64,000 nt of DNA from Labrenzia sp. 011 (GTDB lineage Bacteria; Pseudomonadota; Alphaproteobacteria; Rhizobiales; Stappiaceae): assembly GCF_003075075.1 (NCBI RefSeq), contig NZ_QCYM01000011.1, positions 90,727 to 154,726 of the forward strand, given 5' to 3'. Under the pieces are notes generated by a model. The model saw only the letters and a list, made by a program, of their open reading frames with translations, was not told the origin of the DNA and did no database searches. Shown piece by piece: positions 8,594 to 18,178 of the stretch (its first letter is position 1; each line of letters starts with the position of its first letter). Position numbers and translations under genes: made by a program.

Positions 8594-11176
8594 CTACAGG
8601 TTTCTGAGGACCGGGGCCGGCTTTTCGCCGAGAATCCGCCAGGTGCCCACGAGGCCGAAACCGACGGTCAGGATCAGGGCGACGAGCGCGGCGCTCGCGG
8701 CAGTGACAGGCATCAGGACGAAGGATCCGCCCATGATCTGGGTGATCACGTACCAGGCCGCGATGCCGCCCGCGACCAGTGCGAACAGCGCGGTCACCAG
8801 GCCCAATATGGCGTATTCCAGTCCATAGGCGACGATCAGCCGGGTTCTTGTTGCCCCGAGGGTCTTGAGGATGACCGCGTCATAGATGCGGCTGCGGTGT
8901 CCGGCGGCAAGCGCGCCGGCCAGTACCAGAATGCTGGCGATCAGGGTGATCGAACTTGCGCCGCGGATGGCCCAGGCAAGCTGGGCCACCAGATCGTTCA
9001 CCTGGGATATGGCGTCCTTGACCCGGATGGCGGTGACCGTCGGAAAGGCATTGGACACTGTCTTGAGAAGTTCCAGTTCGGTTTCCTGCGGAACGTCGCG
9101 ATCCCAGCCGAGGGTCATCAAATGGGCATGCGGCGCGCCTGCAAAGGTGTTCGGGGAAAACACCATCACGAAGTTGATGGCCAGTGACTGCCATTCCACA
9201 TCGCGGAAATTGGCGATTTCGGCCGTCATTTCGCGTCCGAGCACGTTGACGGAGATTTTGTCGCCGATGTTCAGACCCAGATCCGCGGCAGCTTCCGCAT
9301 CGAAGGACAGCAGGGGCGGTCCGTCATAGTCCCGGGGCCACCATGTGCCCGCCGCCAGTTTCGAATTTTCCGGCATTTCGGACTGGTAGGTGATGCCGCG
9401 GTCACCGCGCAGGACCCAGCCGGAGCCTTCCCTGGCCGGGGTGAATTCCTCCGCCGGAACATCGTTCAGGCTGATGATCCGTCCGCGCAGCATGGGCACG
9501 CTCTGCAGGGTGGCGTCCGGAGCCTGTTCCGTCAGCAGCGCTTCGAAGGCATCGCGTTCGTGGCTCTGGATATCGACGAAAAAGAAGCTGGGGGCCTGGT
9601 CTGCGATCGTCGCCGTCAGTTCGCGGCGCAGGTTGCCGTCGATCAGGGCCAGGGCCACCAGCAGTGACAGGCCGAGTCCGAGGGACAGGACAACCGAGGG
9701 TGTCAGGGCGCCGGGCCGGTGGATATTGGCGATGGCCAGCCGGAGTTCCGTGGAGCGGACCGTGGGCAGGCGTCTGGCCGCCACCATTATCAGCCGGGCC
9801 ACGGCAACCAGAAGAATGAAGGCTCCGCCGGTGGCTGCGATATAGATGCCCGCCATGCGCTGGTCGTGGGACAGCAGGATGGCGATGGCAGCGAGGGCGA
9901 CGACGGTCACCAGCGTGGCGACGAGATAGCGCTTGCGCGGAAATTTCGGTCCGCCGGACACGATGTCGCGAAACAGGGCGGTCGGCGGGACGTCATGGGC
10001 GCGGCCGAGGGGCCAGAGCGCGAAAGCGAGCGCCGTCAGCAGACCGTAGACAAGGCCGAGGCCCAGTTCCGCCGGATAAATGCTCGCCGCGAGCTCTATC
10101 GGCAGGACGCCGGACAGGGCGGCGGCGGCGGCAAAGGGAAGCAAGGCGCCAACCACCAGGCCGATACCGATGCCGATGAGTGCCAGGATCAGCATCTGGA
10201 CCAGATAGATCTGGAAGACGAAGCCGCCGGTTGCGCCCAGGCATTTGAAACTGGCGATGACCTCCCGCTTGGTCTCCAGATAGGCGCGGATGGCATTGGC
10301 GACGCCGACGCCCCCGACGACCAGTGCGGTCAGGCCGACAAGGGTCAGGAATTGCGCGAAGCGGCCAATGCTGCGCTGCAGGCCGGGTGAGGCATTGGCG
10401 CGGGAGCGGATCCGCCAGCCCGCATCGGGATATTCGTGTTTCACATCTTCGACGACGGTTTCGAGCGCCTGGATTTCGGGCGCCGGGTCGAGGCGGACGC
10501 GGTAGTGCCAGCGCACCAGACTGCCGGGCTGAATGAGGCCGGTGTCGGCGATCGCCGCATCGGAAATCATCAGGCGCGGGCCGAACTCCAGCCCGCCGGA
10601 CAGCTTGTCGGGTTCGGCATCGATGACATCGGTGATGCGTACCGTCGTCCGCCCGAGCGCCAGCGTGTCGCCGACGGCGACATCGAGGCGGGCGAGCAGT
10701 GCCAGGTCGGCAACGGCGCCCCAGACGCCGTCCTGTCTGGACAGGGCCGCGTCCAGCGGCTGACCGGAGGCAAGATCAAGAGAGCCGTAAAGCGGATAGA
10801 CGCTGTCGACAGCCTTCAGTTCGACCAGGGCCTGATCGCTGGTGTCGGCCCGGCGGGACATGGCCCGCAAGGTGGCGGCGCGCGACACGGTTCCCAGCGT
10901 TTCGAGGAAGTCGACCTGCTCCGGTTCGGCTTCCCGATGGATCAGCGAAAAGGACAGATCGCCGCCGAGAATATCCTGGCCTTCCCGAGAGATCCCTTCG
11001 GTGAGGGCACGGGATACCGAGGTGACCCCGGCAATGGCGGCAACGCCGAGAGCGATGCAGGCGATGAAGATGTAGAATCCCCTGAGGCCGCCGCGCAGTT
11101 CGCGCAGCGCGAAGCGGGTGGCCAGGGCGAAGGTCTGGTTGCCGGCGGAACCATGCCCCGGAAGGAAGCCGCTCAC
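8594..11176 (-). CDS. ybbP: ABC transporter permease, YbbP/FtsX (MacB-like) family
   Basis: 860 aa inner-membrane permease with the MacB/FtsX fold. One helix near residue 35 is followed by a large periplasmic domain, three helices near residues 240-380, then further helices around 400-520, a second periplasmic domain and three C-terminal helices. A GTG start at 11176 overlaps the stop of the ATP-binding subunit (GTGA), giving coupled translation; in-frame codons further upstream lie inside that gene. The set tesA/ybbA/ybbP with divergent tesA is the same as in Escherichia coli. The transported substrate is not established; family members move lipids or lipoproteins or transmit force rather than import solutes. 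Confidence 0.92.
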   Translation of the reverse strand: MSGFLPGHGSAGNQTFALATRFALRELRGGLRGFYIFIACIALGVAAIAGVTSVSRALTEGISREGQDILGGDLSFSLIHREAEPEQVDFLETLGTVSRAATLRAMSRRADTSDQALVELKAVDSVYPLYGSLDLASGQPLDAALSRQDGVWGAVADLALLARLDVAVGDTLALGRTTVRITDVIDAEPDKLSGGLEFGPRLMISDAAIADTGLIQPGSLVRWHYRVRLDPAPEIQALETVVEDVKHEYPDAGWRIRSRANASPGLQRSIGRFAQFLTLVGLTALVVGGVGVANAIRAYLETKREVIASFKCLGATGGFVFQIYLVQMLILALIGIGIGLVVGALLPFAAAAALSGVLPIELAASIYPAELGLGLVYGLLTALAFALWPLGRAHDVPPTALFRDIVSGGPKFPRKRYLVATLVTVVALAAIAILLSHDQRMAGIYIAATGGAFILLVAVARLIMVAARRLPTVRSTELRLAIANIHRPGALTPSVVLSLGLGLSLLVALALIDGNLRRELTATIADQAPSFFFVDIQSHERDAFEALLTEQAPDATLQSVPMLRGRIISLNDVPAEEFTPAREGSGWVLRGDRGITYQSEMPENSKLAAGTWWPRDYDGPPLLSFDAEAAADLGLNIGDKISVNVLGREMTAEIANFRDVEWQSLAINFVMVFSPNTFAGAPHAHLMTLGWDRDVPQETELELLKTVSNAFPTVTAIRVKDAISQVNDLVAQLAWAIRGASSITLIASILVLAGALAAGHRSRIYDAVILKTLGATRTRLIVAYGLEYAILGLVTALFALVAGGIAAWYVITQIMGGSFVLMPVTAASAALVALILTVGFGLVGTWRILGEKPAPVLRNL

Positions 11177-11889
11177 GCGGAGACCTCTTGCTGCATGTCG
11201 GCACCGGTGGTCGTCTCGTCGATCTCGCCGGACCGCACCCGGATCACGCGGTCGCATTTGGCCGCCAGCGCCGGGTCATGGGTGACCAGAACGAGTGTGG
11301 TCCTGCGTTCGCGCTGGGCCGAAAACATCAGATCGACGATCTGGCTGCCGGTCGAGTCGTCCAGATTGCCGGTCGGTTCGTCGGCGATGAGGATTTCAGG
11401 TGCCACGACCAGTGCCCGGGCGACCGCGACCCGTTGTTGTTCGCCGCCCGACATCTGCGCCGGATAATGGTGGATGCGGTGGCTGAGGCCGACCGAGTCG
11501 AGTTCGGCCCGGGCCTTGTCGAAGGCGTCCGGGTCGCCGGCAAGTTCCAGCGGCACGGCGACGTTTTCCAGTGCGGTCATGTTGGGGACCAGGTGGAAGG
11601 ACTGGAAGATGATGCCGACATTGCGGCCCCTGAACTGTGCCAGCCTGTCTTCCGAGAGCGGCCCGAGCTCCGAACCGGCGACCTGAACGGTGCCTTCATC
11701 TGCCCTCTCCAGTCCGGCCATGACCATCAGCAGTGTCGATTTTCCCGAACCGGACGGGCCGACAAGGCCGACGGAGGTGCCTTTTTCGATCTGCAGATCG
11801 ATCCCTTTGAGGATGTGCACCCGGCCGGCTCCGTCTCCGAGGGTCAGGTGGACATTTTTCAGGGCGATCGCGGGCGAATTCGGCATCAT
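11173..11889 (-). CDS. ybbA: ABC transporter ATP-binding protein, YbbA (LolD/MacB-like)
   Basis: 238 aa ATPase that drives the YbbP permease. It has Walker A GPSGSGKST, a Q-loop in IIFQSFHLVPNMTALENV (typical of the LolD/MacB group), the signature MSGGEQQRVAVARAL, Walker B ILIADEPTG and the H-loop TLVLVTHD. Start taken at ATG 11889 with AAAGG five bases upstream; ATG 11886 follows immediately and an in-frame start at 11964 would add a non-conserved lead. It shares a 120-bp divergent promoter region with tesA. Confidence 0.92.
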   Translation of the reverse strand: MMPNSPAIALKNVHLTLGDGAGRVHILKGIDLQIEKGTSVGLVGPSGSGKSTLLMVMAGLERADEGTVQVAGSELGPLSEDRLAQFRGRNVGIIFQSFHLVPNMTALENVAVPLELAGDPDAFDKARAELDSVGLSHRIHHYPAQMSGGEQQRVAVARALVVAPEILIADEPTGNLDDSTGSQIVDLMFSAQRERRTTLVLVTHDPALAAKCDRVIRVRSGEIDETTTGADMQQEVSA

Positions 11890-12009
11890 CTGACCTTTAC
11901 AACAGGCGTGCGATCGTCTTCCTGACGGATGCATGGCCTCGACATTGGGACTCATTGCGACCATATGGGCCTGATGTGACGCGTCTTCCAGTCCTGAAAG
12001 AGGGTTAGC

Positions 12010-12639
12010 GTGAACCGATTAATCGCCCGTTTAGCTGTCGTTGTCTTTTTTCTTCTTCCCGCCATGGCCCATTCAGAGGATCTGAAGCTGGTGGTTCTGG
12101 GCGACAGCCTGTCCGCCGGATACCAGCTTGCGCCGGAAGAAGGCTTTCCCGAACAGCTCCAGAAGGCGCTGCTTGCACGCGGTCATTCGGTGGAGGTCGT
12201 CAATGCCGGAGTGTCCGGCGACACGACGTCCGGCGGGCTTTCGCGGCTTGACTGGTCCGTGGGAGCCGACGTGGATGCGGTGATCGTGGAACTGGGCGCG
12301 AACGACGCCCTCAGAGGCATTTCCCCGGAAATCACGCGGAAAAACCTTGAGGAAATCGCCAGACGCCTGCGGGAACGGGATGTGGAAGTTTTGCTCGCGG
12401 GCATGCTGGCGCCGCGCAATCTGGGGCCGGAATACGCGGAGGCCTTCGATCCGATCTATGCGGATATTGCAAATACCCACGATACCCTGCTTTATCCGTT
12501 CTTTCTGGACGGGGTGGCTCTCGACCCGGATCTCAATCTTGCCGACGGCATGCATCCCAACGCGGACGGGGTCGCCGTCATTGTCGAAAATATTCTGCCG
12601 AAGGTGGAAGACCTTCTGGCCAAAGCCCAGTCGTCCTGA
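12010..12639 (+). CDS. tesA: Periplasmic GDSL esterase/thioesterase I (TesA)
   Basis: 209 aa SGNH hydrolase that cleaves acyl thioesters and esters, acting in the periplasm. A signal peptide covers residues 1-22. The blocks are complete: nucleophile S33 in GDSLS, the Gly block near G70, N98 in GAND, and D179/H182 in DGMHPN. It starts with GTG at 12010 behind AGAGGG. The divergent position against ybbA-ybbP copies the enterobacterial arrangement, supporting a shared role in handling acylated envelope material. Confidence 0.93.
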   Translation: MNRLIARLAVVVFFLLPAMAHSEDLKLVVLGDSLSAGYQLAPEEGFPEQLQKALLARGHSVEVVNAGVSGDTTSGGLSRLDWSVGADVDAVIVELGANDALRGISPEITRKNLEEIARRLRERDVEVLLAGMLAPRNLGPEYAEAFDPIYADIANTHDTLLYPFFLDGVALDPDLNLADGMHPNADGVAVIVENILPKVEDLLAKAQSS

Positions 12640-12642
12640 CGG

Positions 12643-12677
12643 GCGGGAGCCGAGGCCGCCGGCCTTGCCGCTCCCGC
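12643..12677 (+). terminator. Compound hairpin after tesA
   Basis: Outer stem GCGGGAGC / GCTCCCGC (12643-12650, 12670-12677) encloses an inner stem AGGCC-GCC-GGCCT (12653-12665). It begins just past the tesA stop. No T-tract follows, so it may be a Rho-assisted or mRNA-stabilising structure. Confidence 0.45.
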
Positions 12678-12708
12678 ATCGCCCTGTTTGCAAATAAAGG
12701 AAATTCTG

Positions 12709-13761
12709 ATGGAACAACGCCGTCTCGGCCGCACGGATGTGCAGGTAAGCGCTCTTTGTCTTGGAACCATGACCTTCGGTGAACAGAATTCGGAAGCAGA
12801 AGGCCACGCGCAGATGGATCTCGCGCTCGAAAAGGGCATCAATTTTTTCGACGCCGCCGAACTCTATCCGATTCCACCGAAAAGAGAGACCCAGGGGCGC
12901 ACGGAGCGCATCATCGGGACGTGGCTTGCCAGGACGGGCAATCGCGACAAGGTGGTCATCGCGACCAAGGTCGTCGGGCGAACCGACATGGACTGGTTCC
13001 GTGAAAACGGCGCGCATGGCCGGCTCACTCGTGAGCAGATCGAATTCGCGGTCGACCGCAGTCTGAAAAATCTCCAGACGGATCATATCGACCTCTACCA
13101 GATCCACTGGCCGGACCGGAACACCGCTGGTTTCGGCTCGAATCCGACGCGCTGGCGCGACGTGGAGCCGGCGGAGGATGAAAACAGCATCGAATCCACG
13201 CTGGAAGTGCTGGCCGATCTGGTGAAGGCGGGCAAGATCCGGCACATCGGCATCTCCAACGAAAGCTCCTGGGGCACAATGCGGTATGTCGCGGCCGCGG
13301 AGCGTTACGGTCTGCCGCGTATCGCCTCGATCCAGAATGCCTATTCGTTCGTCAACCGGACCTTCGAGACCAATCTGGCGGAAGTCGCGCACAGGGAAGA
13401 TGTCGGTCTTCTGGGGTATTCGGTCCTGGCGCAGGGTTATCTGACCGGAAAATACCGCGACGGTGCGTTGCCGGCGGGAGCCCGGAAAACCCTGTTCAAC
13501 CGCCTTCAGCGCTATGAACATCCGCGGGCGCTCCAGGCGGTCGATGCCTATGTGGATCTTGCCAGGGAAGCCGGACTCGATCCCTCGCAGATGGCCGTTG
13601 CCTTCGCGATGTCGCGCAGTTTCATGACCTCGGTGATCCTCGGGGCCACCCGGCTGGACCAGCTTGAAACGGATATCGCGGCAGCCGAGCTGACCCTGAG
13701 CGAGGATGTTCTGGAAAAGATCGACGCGTTGCACCAGGAATTCGGCAATCCGGCGCCGTAA
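12709..13761 (+). CDS. tas: NADP(H)-dependent aldo/keto reductase, Tas family
   Basis: 350 aa, the length of the family. Strong resemblance to Escherichia coli Tas through CLGTMTFGEQNSEAEGHAQM, AAELYPIPPKRETQGRTE and LQTDHIDLYQIHWPDR. The AKR tetrad Asp, Tyr, Lys, His is present as D and Y in FFDAAELYP, K in VIATKV and H in YQIHWP. It reduces carbonyl compounds with NADPH; the physiological substrate is unknown. The start ATG 12709 follows AAAGGAAA; an in-frame start 21 bases upstream would lack a good site. Confidence 0.92.
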   Translation: MEQRRLGRTDVQVSALCLGTMTFGEQNSEAEGHAQMDLALEKGINFFDAAELYPIPPKRETQGRTERIIGTWLARTGNRDKVVIATKVVGRTDMDWFRENGAHGRLTREQIEFAVDRSLKNLQTDHIDLYQIHWPDRNTAGFGSNPTRWRDVEPAEDENSIESTLEVLADLVKAGKIRHIGISNESSWGTMRYVAAAERYGLPRIASIQNAYSFVNRTFETNLAEVAHREDVGLLGYSVLAQGYLTGKYRDGALPAGARKTLFNRLQRYEHPRALQAVDAYVDLAREAGLDPSQMAVAFAMSRSFMTSVILGATRLDQLETDIAAAELTLSEDVLEKIDALHQEFGNPAP

Positions 13762-13819
13762 ACGGCGCGAAACCGGGCCGCCAAAATTGCGGTTCCGGCA
13801 AGAATCAATTTGCCCGCAC

Positions 13820-13850
13820 ATGCCGGATCCGCCTTCAGCCGATCCGGCAT
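13820..13850 (+). terminator. Hairpin terminator after tas
   Basis: Perfect 10-bp stem ATGCCGGATC / GATCCGGCAT with an 11-nt loop, followed by a T-rich stretch (TTGTGTCTTTT). It lies about 60 bp past the tas stop and ahead of the thpR promoter region. Confidence 0.6.
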
Positions 13851-13965
13851 TTGTGTCTTTTCACAAGGAAAACTGACGCGAAATCAGAAACTTGGAATTT
13901 TGTCTTGCGAATTTCATGAAGTTGATTCCTCATGGGTTTTATCAGCGACAGCGGAGGGAAAACCC

Positions 13966-14502
13966 ATGCCGCGCCTATTTACAGGCCTTGAGATTCCGTC
14001 CCAGACGGCACTCATGCTCTCGATGCTCCGGGGAGGCCTCCGGGGCGCCCGCTGGATCGACCCGGAAAACTACCATCTTACCTTGCGTTTCATCGGTGAC
14101 ATCGACGACCGCACTGCCGATGAGGTCGTGGCTGCCCTCGACCGGATCCGCCGGGATCCGATCGAGATCAGGCTGGCCGGGCTGGGGTCCTTCGGCAACG
14201 GAAGGCCGCATGCCGTGTGGGCCCGTGTGGAGCCGACGGCCCAGCTGGCCGACTTGCAGGCGGAGCAGGAGCGCATCCTGCAGCGGATCCATCTGCCACC
14301 CGAACGGCGCAAATACATGCCGCATGTGACCGTGGCCCGCTGCCGGACCTCAACCAACGAGGATGTGGCCAAATGGCTGAGCGAGCGGGGAAACTTTCAG
14401 GCGCCGCCCTTCACGGCCGGCCGCTTCGTGCTGTTTTCCGCAAAAGCCAGCGTCGGTGGCGGACCCTATCTGGTCGAAGAAGCCTATCCGCTGGCGGCCT
14501 GA
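13966..14502 (+). CDS. thpR: RNA 2',3'-cyclic phosphodiesterase (ThpR, 2H family)
   Basis: 178 aa enzyme of the 2H phosphoesterase fold, which opens 2',3'-cyclic phosphate ends on RNA. The two catalytic HxTx motifs are present: H37-LTL (YHLTLRFIG) and H120-VTV (PHVTVAR), at the expected spacing. The ATG at 13966 has GGAGGG eight bases upstream. The 3' end overlaps the convergent glycosyltransferase gene by 19 bp, so the two transcripts are antisense at their ends. Confidence 0.93.
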   Translation: MPRLFTGLEIPSQTALMLSMLRGGLRGARWIDPENYHLTLRFIGDIDDRTADEVVAALDRIRRDPIEIRLAGLGSFGNGRPHAVWARVEPTAQLADLQAEQERILQRIHLPPERRKYMPHVTVARCRTSTNEDVAKWLSERGNFQAPPFTAGRFVLFSAKASVGGGPYLVEEAYPLAA

Positions 14503-15677
14503 GCGCCGTTCAGCTGTTGTCCATAGACCGCCAGCGTGCGGGCGCACATGGTTTCGACCGAGAAATTCCTGCGGACATGGTCAAGCGCCCGGCTTGACAT
14601 CTTTTCCATCGTTGCCGGATCCAGGGCGAGTGCCGCCTGAATGGCGTCGGCAAGGGCCTGAGGGTCGCCGGGGGGCACGCGCCAGCCGGTACGCCGGTCC
14701 TCGGTCACTTCCGGCGGGGCGAGCACGGTTTCCGGCACGGCGCCCAGATCGGACACGATGACAGGCACGCTGGCCGCCTGGGCCTCGACAGCCGCGCGGC
14801 CGAAGGCTTCCGGTTCGACCGAGGCGACGACCGAAAGATCCGCAAGGGCGAGCGCTGCCGGAACATCCGCGCAATGACCGACAAGGCGGACGCTTTCCTG
14901 CAGCCGGTGGTCCGCGATCAGCTTTCTGAGTTCGGCTGCATAGGCTTCACGGCCCTGTGCGTCTCCGGCGAGGATCGCGATCGGTTCATCCAGTCCGGCA
15001 TCCCTGAGAAGCGCCATGGCCTCGATCACCACCTTCTGTCCCTTCCAGGCGGTCAGGCGGGCCATGTTCAGGATGATGGGCCGTCCTGTGGGTATCCCCC
15101 AGCTGTCTTTCAGCGCCTGGCGGCGCAGGGCACTGACGTTTTCCGGGTCGAGCCCCTTCAGGTCCGAACCGCGCTCGATCACCGTGATCCGATCGCTGGC
15201 GGATGGGTGCCTGTCGCGGATGATCCCGGCGATGAAGCCGGAATTGGCGATGACCGCATCGCCGCGCGCCATGACCGAATTATAGAAGGCCTTCAGGGTG
15301 TTCGTCTGGTTGTAGGTGCCGTGGTAGGTCGTCACGATGGGGATTTTCGCGCGGCGTGCGGCCCATAGCGCCGACCAGGCCGGGGCACGGCTCCTGGCGT
15401 GCAGCAGGCTGACATTGCGCTCGGCGATCAGCCGGGTCAGCCGCCCGGCGTTCTTCCACAGTGTGAGCGGGTTCTTCGACTTGACCGGCATGAGGATATG
15501 TTCGGCCCCGGTGTCCACAAGACTGTTGACCAGCTGGCCGCCCTGGCTGACCACCAGCGCCTTTCCGCCGGCCTTGACGATTGCCCGCGCCACATCCAGC
15601 GTCGTCTGTTCCGCGCCGCCGGAGTTCAGGTCCGGAATGACTTGCAAGATGGTGGTGGCAGGGGGCAATCGGTCCAA
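14484..15677 (-). CDS. Glycosyltransferase family 4 (GT-B fold)
   Basis: 397 aa retaining glycosyltransferase. The N-terminal acceptor half begins VIPDLNSGGAEQTTLDVA, a typical GT4 opening. The C-terminal half carries NMARLTAWKGQKVVIEA and the nucleotide-sugar EX7E motif in EPEAFGRAAVEAQ. No signal or membrane segment is seen, so it acts at the cytosolic face of the membrane. The product (LPS, capsule or a glycolipid) is not deducible; there is no polysaccharide cluster next to it. Confidence 0.88.
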   Translation of the reverse strand: MDRLPPATTILQVIPDLNSGGAEQTTLDVARAIVKAGGKALVVSQGGQLVNSLVDTGAEHILMPVKSKNPLTLWKNAGRLTRLIAERNVSLLHARSRAPAWSALWAARRAKIPIVTTYHGTYNQTNTLKAFYNSVMARGDAVIANSGFIAGIIRDRHPSASDRITVIERGSDLKGLDPENVSALRRQALKDSWGIPTGRPIILNMARLTAWKGQKVVIEAMALLRDAGLDEPIAILAGDAQGREAYAAELRKLIADHRLQESVRLVGHCADVPAALALADLSVVASVEPEAFGRAAVEAQAASVPVIVSDLGAVPETVLAPPEVTEDRRTGWRVPPGDPQALADAIQAALALDPATMEKMSSRALDHVRRNFSVETMCARTLAVYGQQLNGAQAASG

Positions 15678-15762
15678 GTCTTCCCTCCGGGTGGCCTTTT
15701 CCGTCCAAGGCCGATATGTCAGCTGTTCGTGCGAAAGAGTTTAGCAGAACGAGAGCCATAGT

Positions 15763-16530
15763 ATGGGTGCGGGCGAACCGCAATTCATCCCGGTGGGAAA
15801 AAACGCCCGGGAGCGCCGTATCGCGGTCCTGGATGCCCCCGGCAGGGGGCCGGGTCTCCTGTGGCTGTCCGGGTTCAAATCGGACATGACCGGTACGAAG
15901 GCCGCCGCGCTTGCCGAATTCGGTGCGGCGCGCGGTCAGGCGGTCGTCCGCTTCGATTATTCCGGCCACGGCCAGTCCGGCGGCGATTTCGAGGACGCCT
16001 GCGTTTCCGACTGGCTGGAGGAGGCGGAAGCCGTGTTCGACCGGTTCTGTCCGGACGAAACGATTCTGGTCGGCTCGTCCATGGGGGGCTGGATTGCGCT
16101 TCTGCTGGCGTTGAGCCGCAAGGCGAGCGGCAGGATCCGGGGGCTGGTCCTGATCGCCCCGGCGGTGGATTTCACCGAGGACCTGATGTGGAAACAACGC
16201 TTCACGGAAGACATCCGCCGCACGATCCTGTCGCAAGGCCGCTGGGCACAACCTTCGGCCTATGGCGATGAACCTTATGTCATCACCCGCAAGCTGATCG
16301 AGGACGGCCGCAAGCATTTGCTGCTGGGCGGCCCGCTGCATGTGGGTGCGCCGGTCACGATCCTGCAGGGGGCCGAGGATCCTGACGTGCCCGCGAGCCA
16401 TGCCCGGCGCCTGGTTGAGGCGCTGCCGCTGGACGATGTGACCTTTTCCCTGGTGCCGGATGGCGACCATCGCCTGTCGCGGCCGCAGGACATCGACCTG
16501 CTTCTGCGGGCGGTGACCGACCTGTCCTGA
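15763..16530 (+). CDS. Alpha/beta hydrolase
   Basis: 255 aa cytosolic alpha/beta-hydrolase. The nucleophile S106 sits in GSSMGG. Asp in GAEDPDVPASHA and His in VPDGDHRLSRPQD complete the triad. The oxyanion region is LSGFKSDMTG. The pattern resembles the ABHD10/palmitoyl-thioesterase-like branch of small hydrolases; the actual substrate is unknown. It is divergent from the glycosyltransferase, and its stop lies 9 bp from the convergent alkA end. Confidence 0.87.
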   Translation: MGAGEPQFIPVGKNARERRIAVLDAPGRGPGLLWLSGFKSDMTGTKAAALAEFGAARGQAVVRFDYSGHGQSGGDFEDACVSDWLEEAEAVFDRFCPDETILVGSSMGGWIALLLALSRKASGRIRGLVLIAPAVDFTEDLMWKQRFTEDIRRTILSQGRWAQPSAYGDEPYVITRKLIEDGRKHLLLGGPLHVGAPVTILQGAEDPDVPASHARRLVEALPLDDVTFSLVPDGDHRLSRPQDIDLLLRAVTDLS

Positions 16531-16539
16531 ACTCCTGCG

Positions 16540-17181
16540 TCAGACCGGCAGCGTGTCCCGCCCCTGTCTCTGCACCCGGTACCAGGACCAGAACAGACGC
16601 GCGGCGACGGCGCGGTGCGGGGACCAGAGCGCCGAGATCTCGTCCAGTGTTGCCGGTGCCGGTTTTTCTGTCAGCTCCAGTGCGTCGCGCACGGCAATCT
16701 GCAGGGCGAGGTCGCCGCTGGGAAAGACATCTGGATGCCCGGCGCAGAACAGCAGGAAAATATCCGCCGTCCAGCGGCCGATGCCCTTGATGGCGCACAG
16801 GCGGGCATGGGCTTCCTGTGGCGGGGCTTCGGCCAGGTGCGCCAGATCGAGCCCGTCAGCACAGGCGGCGGCGATCGCGCGCAGGGTCCGGATCTTCGGA
16901 CGGGAAAGACCCGCATCCGCGAGGTCCTGGTCGGAAAAGCGCTGCAGCTGCCCGGCGGTGAGCGGCGAGACCAGCGTCTGAAGCCGCTGGAAAATGGCGG
17001 TCGCGCTGGCCACGGAGACCTGCTGACCGGTGACGATCTGGGCAAGGCCTTCAAAATCTGCCGTCCGGCGCCGCAGGGGAAGGGGCCCCGCGATCCGGGC
17101 GATGGGCGCAAGACGCGGATCCGAGCGGATCAACTCGGACAGGCCGGTGCGAATGTCGTCTTCTGTGTCAATCGGCTTCAT
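16540..17181 (-). CDS. alkA: DNA-3-methyladenine glycosylase II (HhH-GPD family)
   Basis: 213 aa base-excision repair glycosylase removing alkylated purines. The helix-hairpin-helix is IKGIGRWTADIFLLF (about residues 131-145), followed by the catalytic Asp D157 in FPSGDLALQ. QIVTGQQVSVASA in the first half is typical of AlkA-like enzymes. It is shorter than enterobacterial AlkA because the N-terminal extra domain is absent, which is usual in this class. It stands divergent from gluQ, with 100 bp between the start codons. Confidence 0.9.
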   Translation of the reverse strand: MKPIDTEDDIRTGLSELIRSDPRLAPIARIAGPLPLRRRTADFEGLAQIVTGQQVSVASATAIFQRLQTLVSPLTAGQLQRFSDQDLADAGLSRPKIRTLRAIAAACADGLDLAHLAEAPPQEAHARLCAIKGIGRWTADIFLLFCAGHPDVFPSGDLALQIAVRDALELTEKPAPATLDEISALWSPHRAVAARLFWSWYRVQRQGRDTLPV

Positions 17182-17281
17182 GCGGGACGATCTGGCTGTT
17201 TGCGCTCTTGCGCCGGGCCTCGGGGATGCTAGGACTTGAATTCAGGCTCACCGTCCCGTCAACCCCGTTGCGTTGGTTCCG

Positions 17282-18166
17282 ATGACCGAACCCGTCTTCC
17301 GTTTCGCGCCGTCTCCCAACGGCCATCTGCATCTCGGCCATGCGCTGTCGGCGCTGCTGAACGCCCGCGCGGCCGTGGCGCTCGGGGGCCGGTTGCTGCT
17401 GCGCGTGGAGGATATCGACCAGACCCGCTGCACCCCGGACCTGGAACGGGAGATGTTCGAGGACCTGGCGTGGCTTGGCCTCCATTGGGAAGAGCCGGTG
17501 GTGCGCCAGTCGGACTGCTTTGCCTTCTACAGGCAGGCTCTGGAGCGGCTGCAGGATATGGGACTGGTCTATCCGGCCTATCTGACGCGGGCCGAAATCA
17601 AGGGCTTCGTGTCCGGCCGGGAAGCGGAAGGGGTCAGCTGGCCGCGCGACCCGGACGGAGCGCCGCTCTATCCGGGCGACGGCGCGGTCCTTTCGGAAGA
17701 CGAGCGCAAGAGGCGGGCGGCGAGCGATGCGCCCTTTGCCCTGCGTCTGGACATGCAGCAGGCGCTGACCCGGATCGGACAGCCGCTCTTCTGGGAGGAA
17801 CTGGGCGCGGAGGGGCCGGCGCTGTTCGAGCCGGGCCGGAAAATTTCCGTGGAGGCTGCTGCGTGGGGCGACGTGGTGCTTGCGCGCAAGGACACGCCGA
17901 CGAGTTATCACCTGTCCGTGGTGGTCGATGATGCGCGGCAAGGCATCACGGATGTGCTGCGGGGGCAGGATCTCTATCATGCCACCAGCGTACACAGGGT
18001 GCTGCAGGAATTGCTGGGTCTGCCGGTCCCGCGTTACCGGCATCACCGGCTGATCCTTGGAAAGGACGGCCGCAAACTGTCCAAGTCCAACCGCGACACA
18101 AGCCTGAAAATCCTGCGGGATGCCGGTATGAGCCATGCGGAGCTGCGCAAGCGCATTGGTCTTTGA
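17282..18166 (+). CDS. gluQ: Glutamyl-Q tRNA(Asp) synthetase
   Basis: 294 aa paralogue of the glutamyl-tRNA synthetase catalytic domain. It attaches glutamate to queuosine in tRNA-Asp. It has HIGH-like HLHLGHA (with FAPSPNG before it) and KMSKS-like KLSKSN near the end, and it lacks an anticodon-binding domain, which distinguishes it from GltX. The Cys cluster that binds zinc in some relatives is absent in the YPAYLTRAEI region. Start chosen at ATG 17282; a TTG 9 bases upstream is in frame, and no strong ribosome-binding site is visible for either. Confidence 0.93.
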   Translation: MTEPVFRFAPSPNGHLHLGHALSALLNARAAVALGGRLLLRVEDIDQTRCTPDLEREMFEDLAWLGLHWEEPVVRQSDCFAFYRQALERLQDMGLVYPAYLTRAEIKGFVSGREAEGVSWPRDPDGAPLYPGDGAVLSEDERKRRAASDAPFALRLDMQQALTRIGQPLFWEELGAEGPALFEPGRKISVEAAAWGDVVLARKDTPTSYHLSVVVDDARQGITDVLRGQDLYHATSVHRVLQELLGLPVPRYRHHRLILGKDGRKLSKSNRDTSLKILRDAGMSHAELRKRIGL

Positions 18167-18178
18167 AGCGGGGGAACG

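Noticed and set aside
12073..13821. Long minus-strand frame across tesA and tas
   Set aside because: Spans two well-supported plus-strand genes and their spacer; antisense shadow.
14484..14502. 19-bp convergent overlap of thpR and the glycosyltransferase gene considered as an anomaly
   Set aside because: Short tail-to-tail overlaps are common in compact genomes; both ends are conserved-looking.
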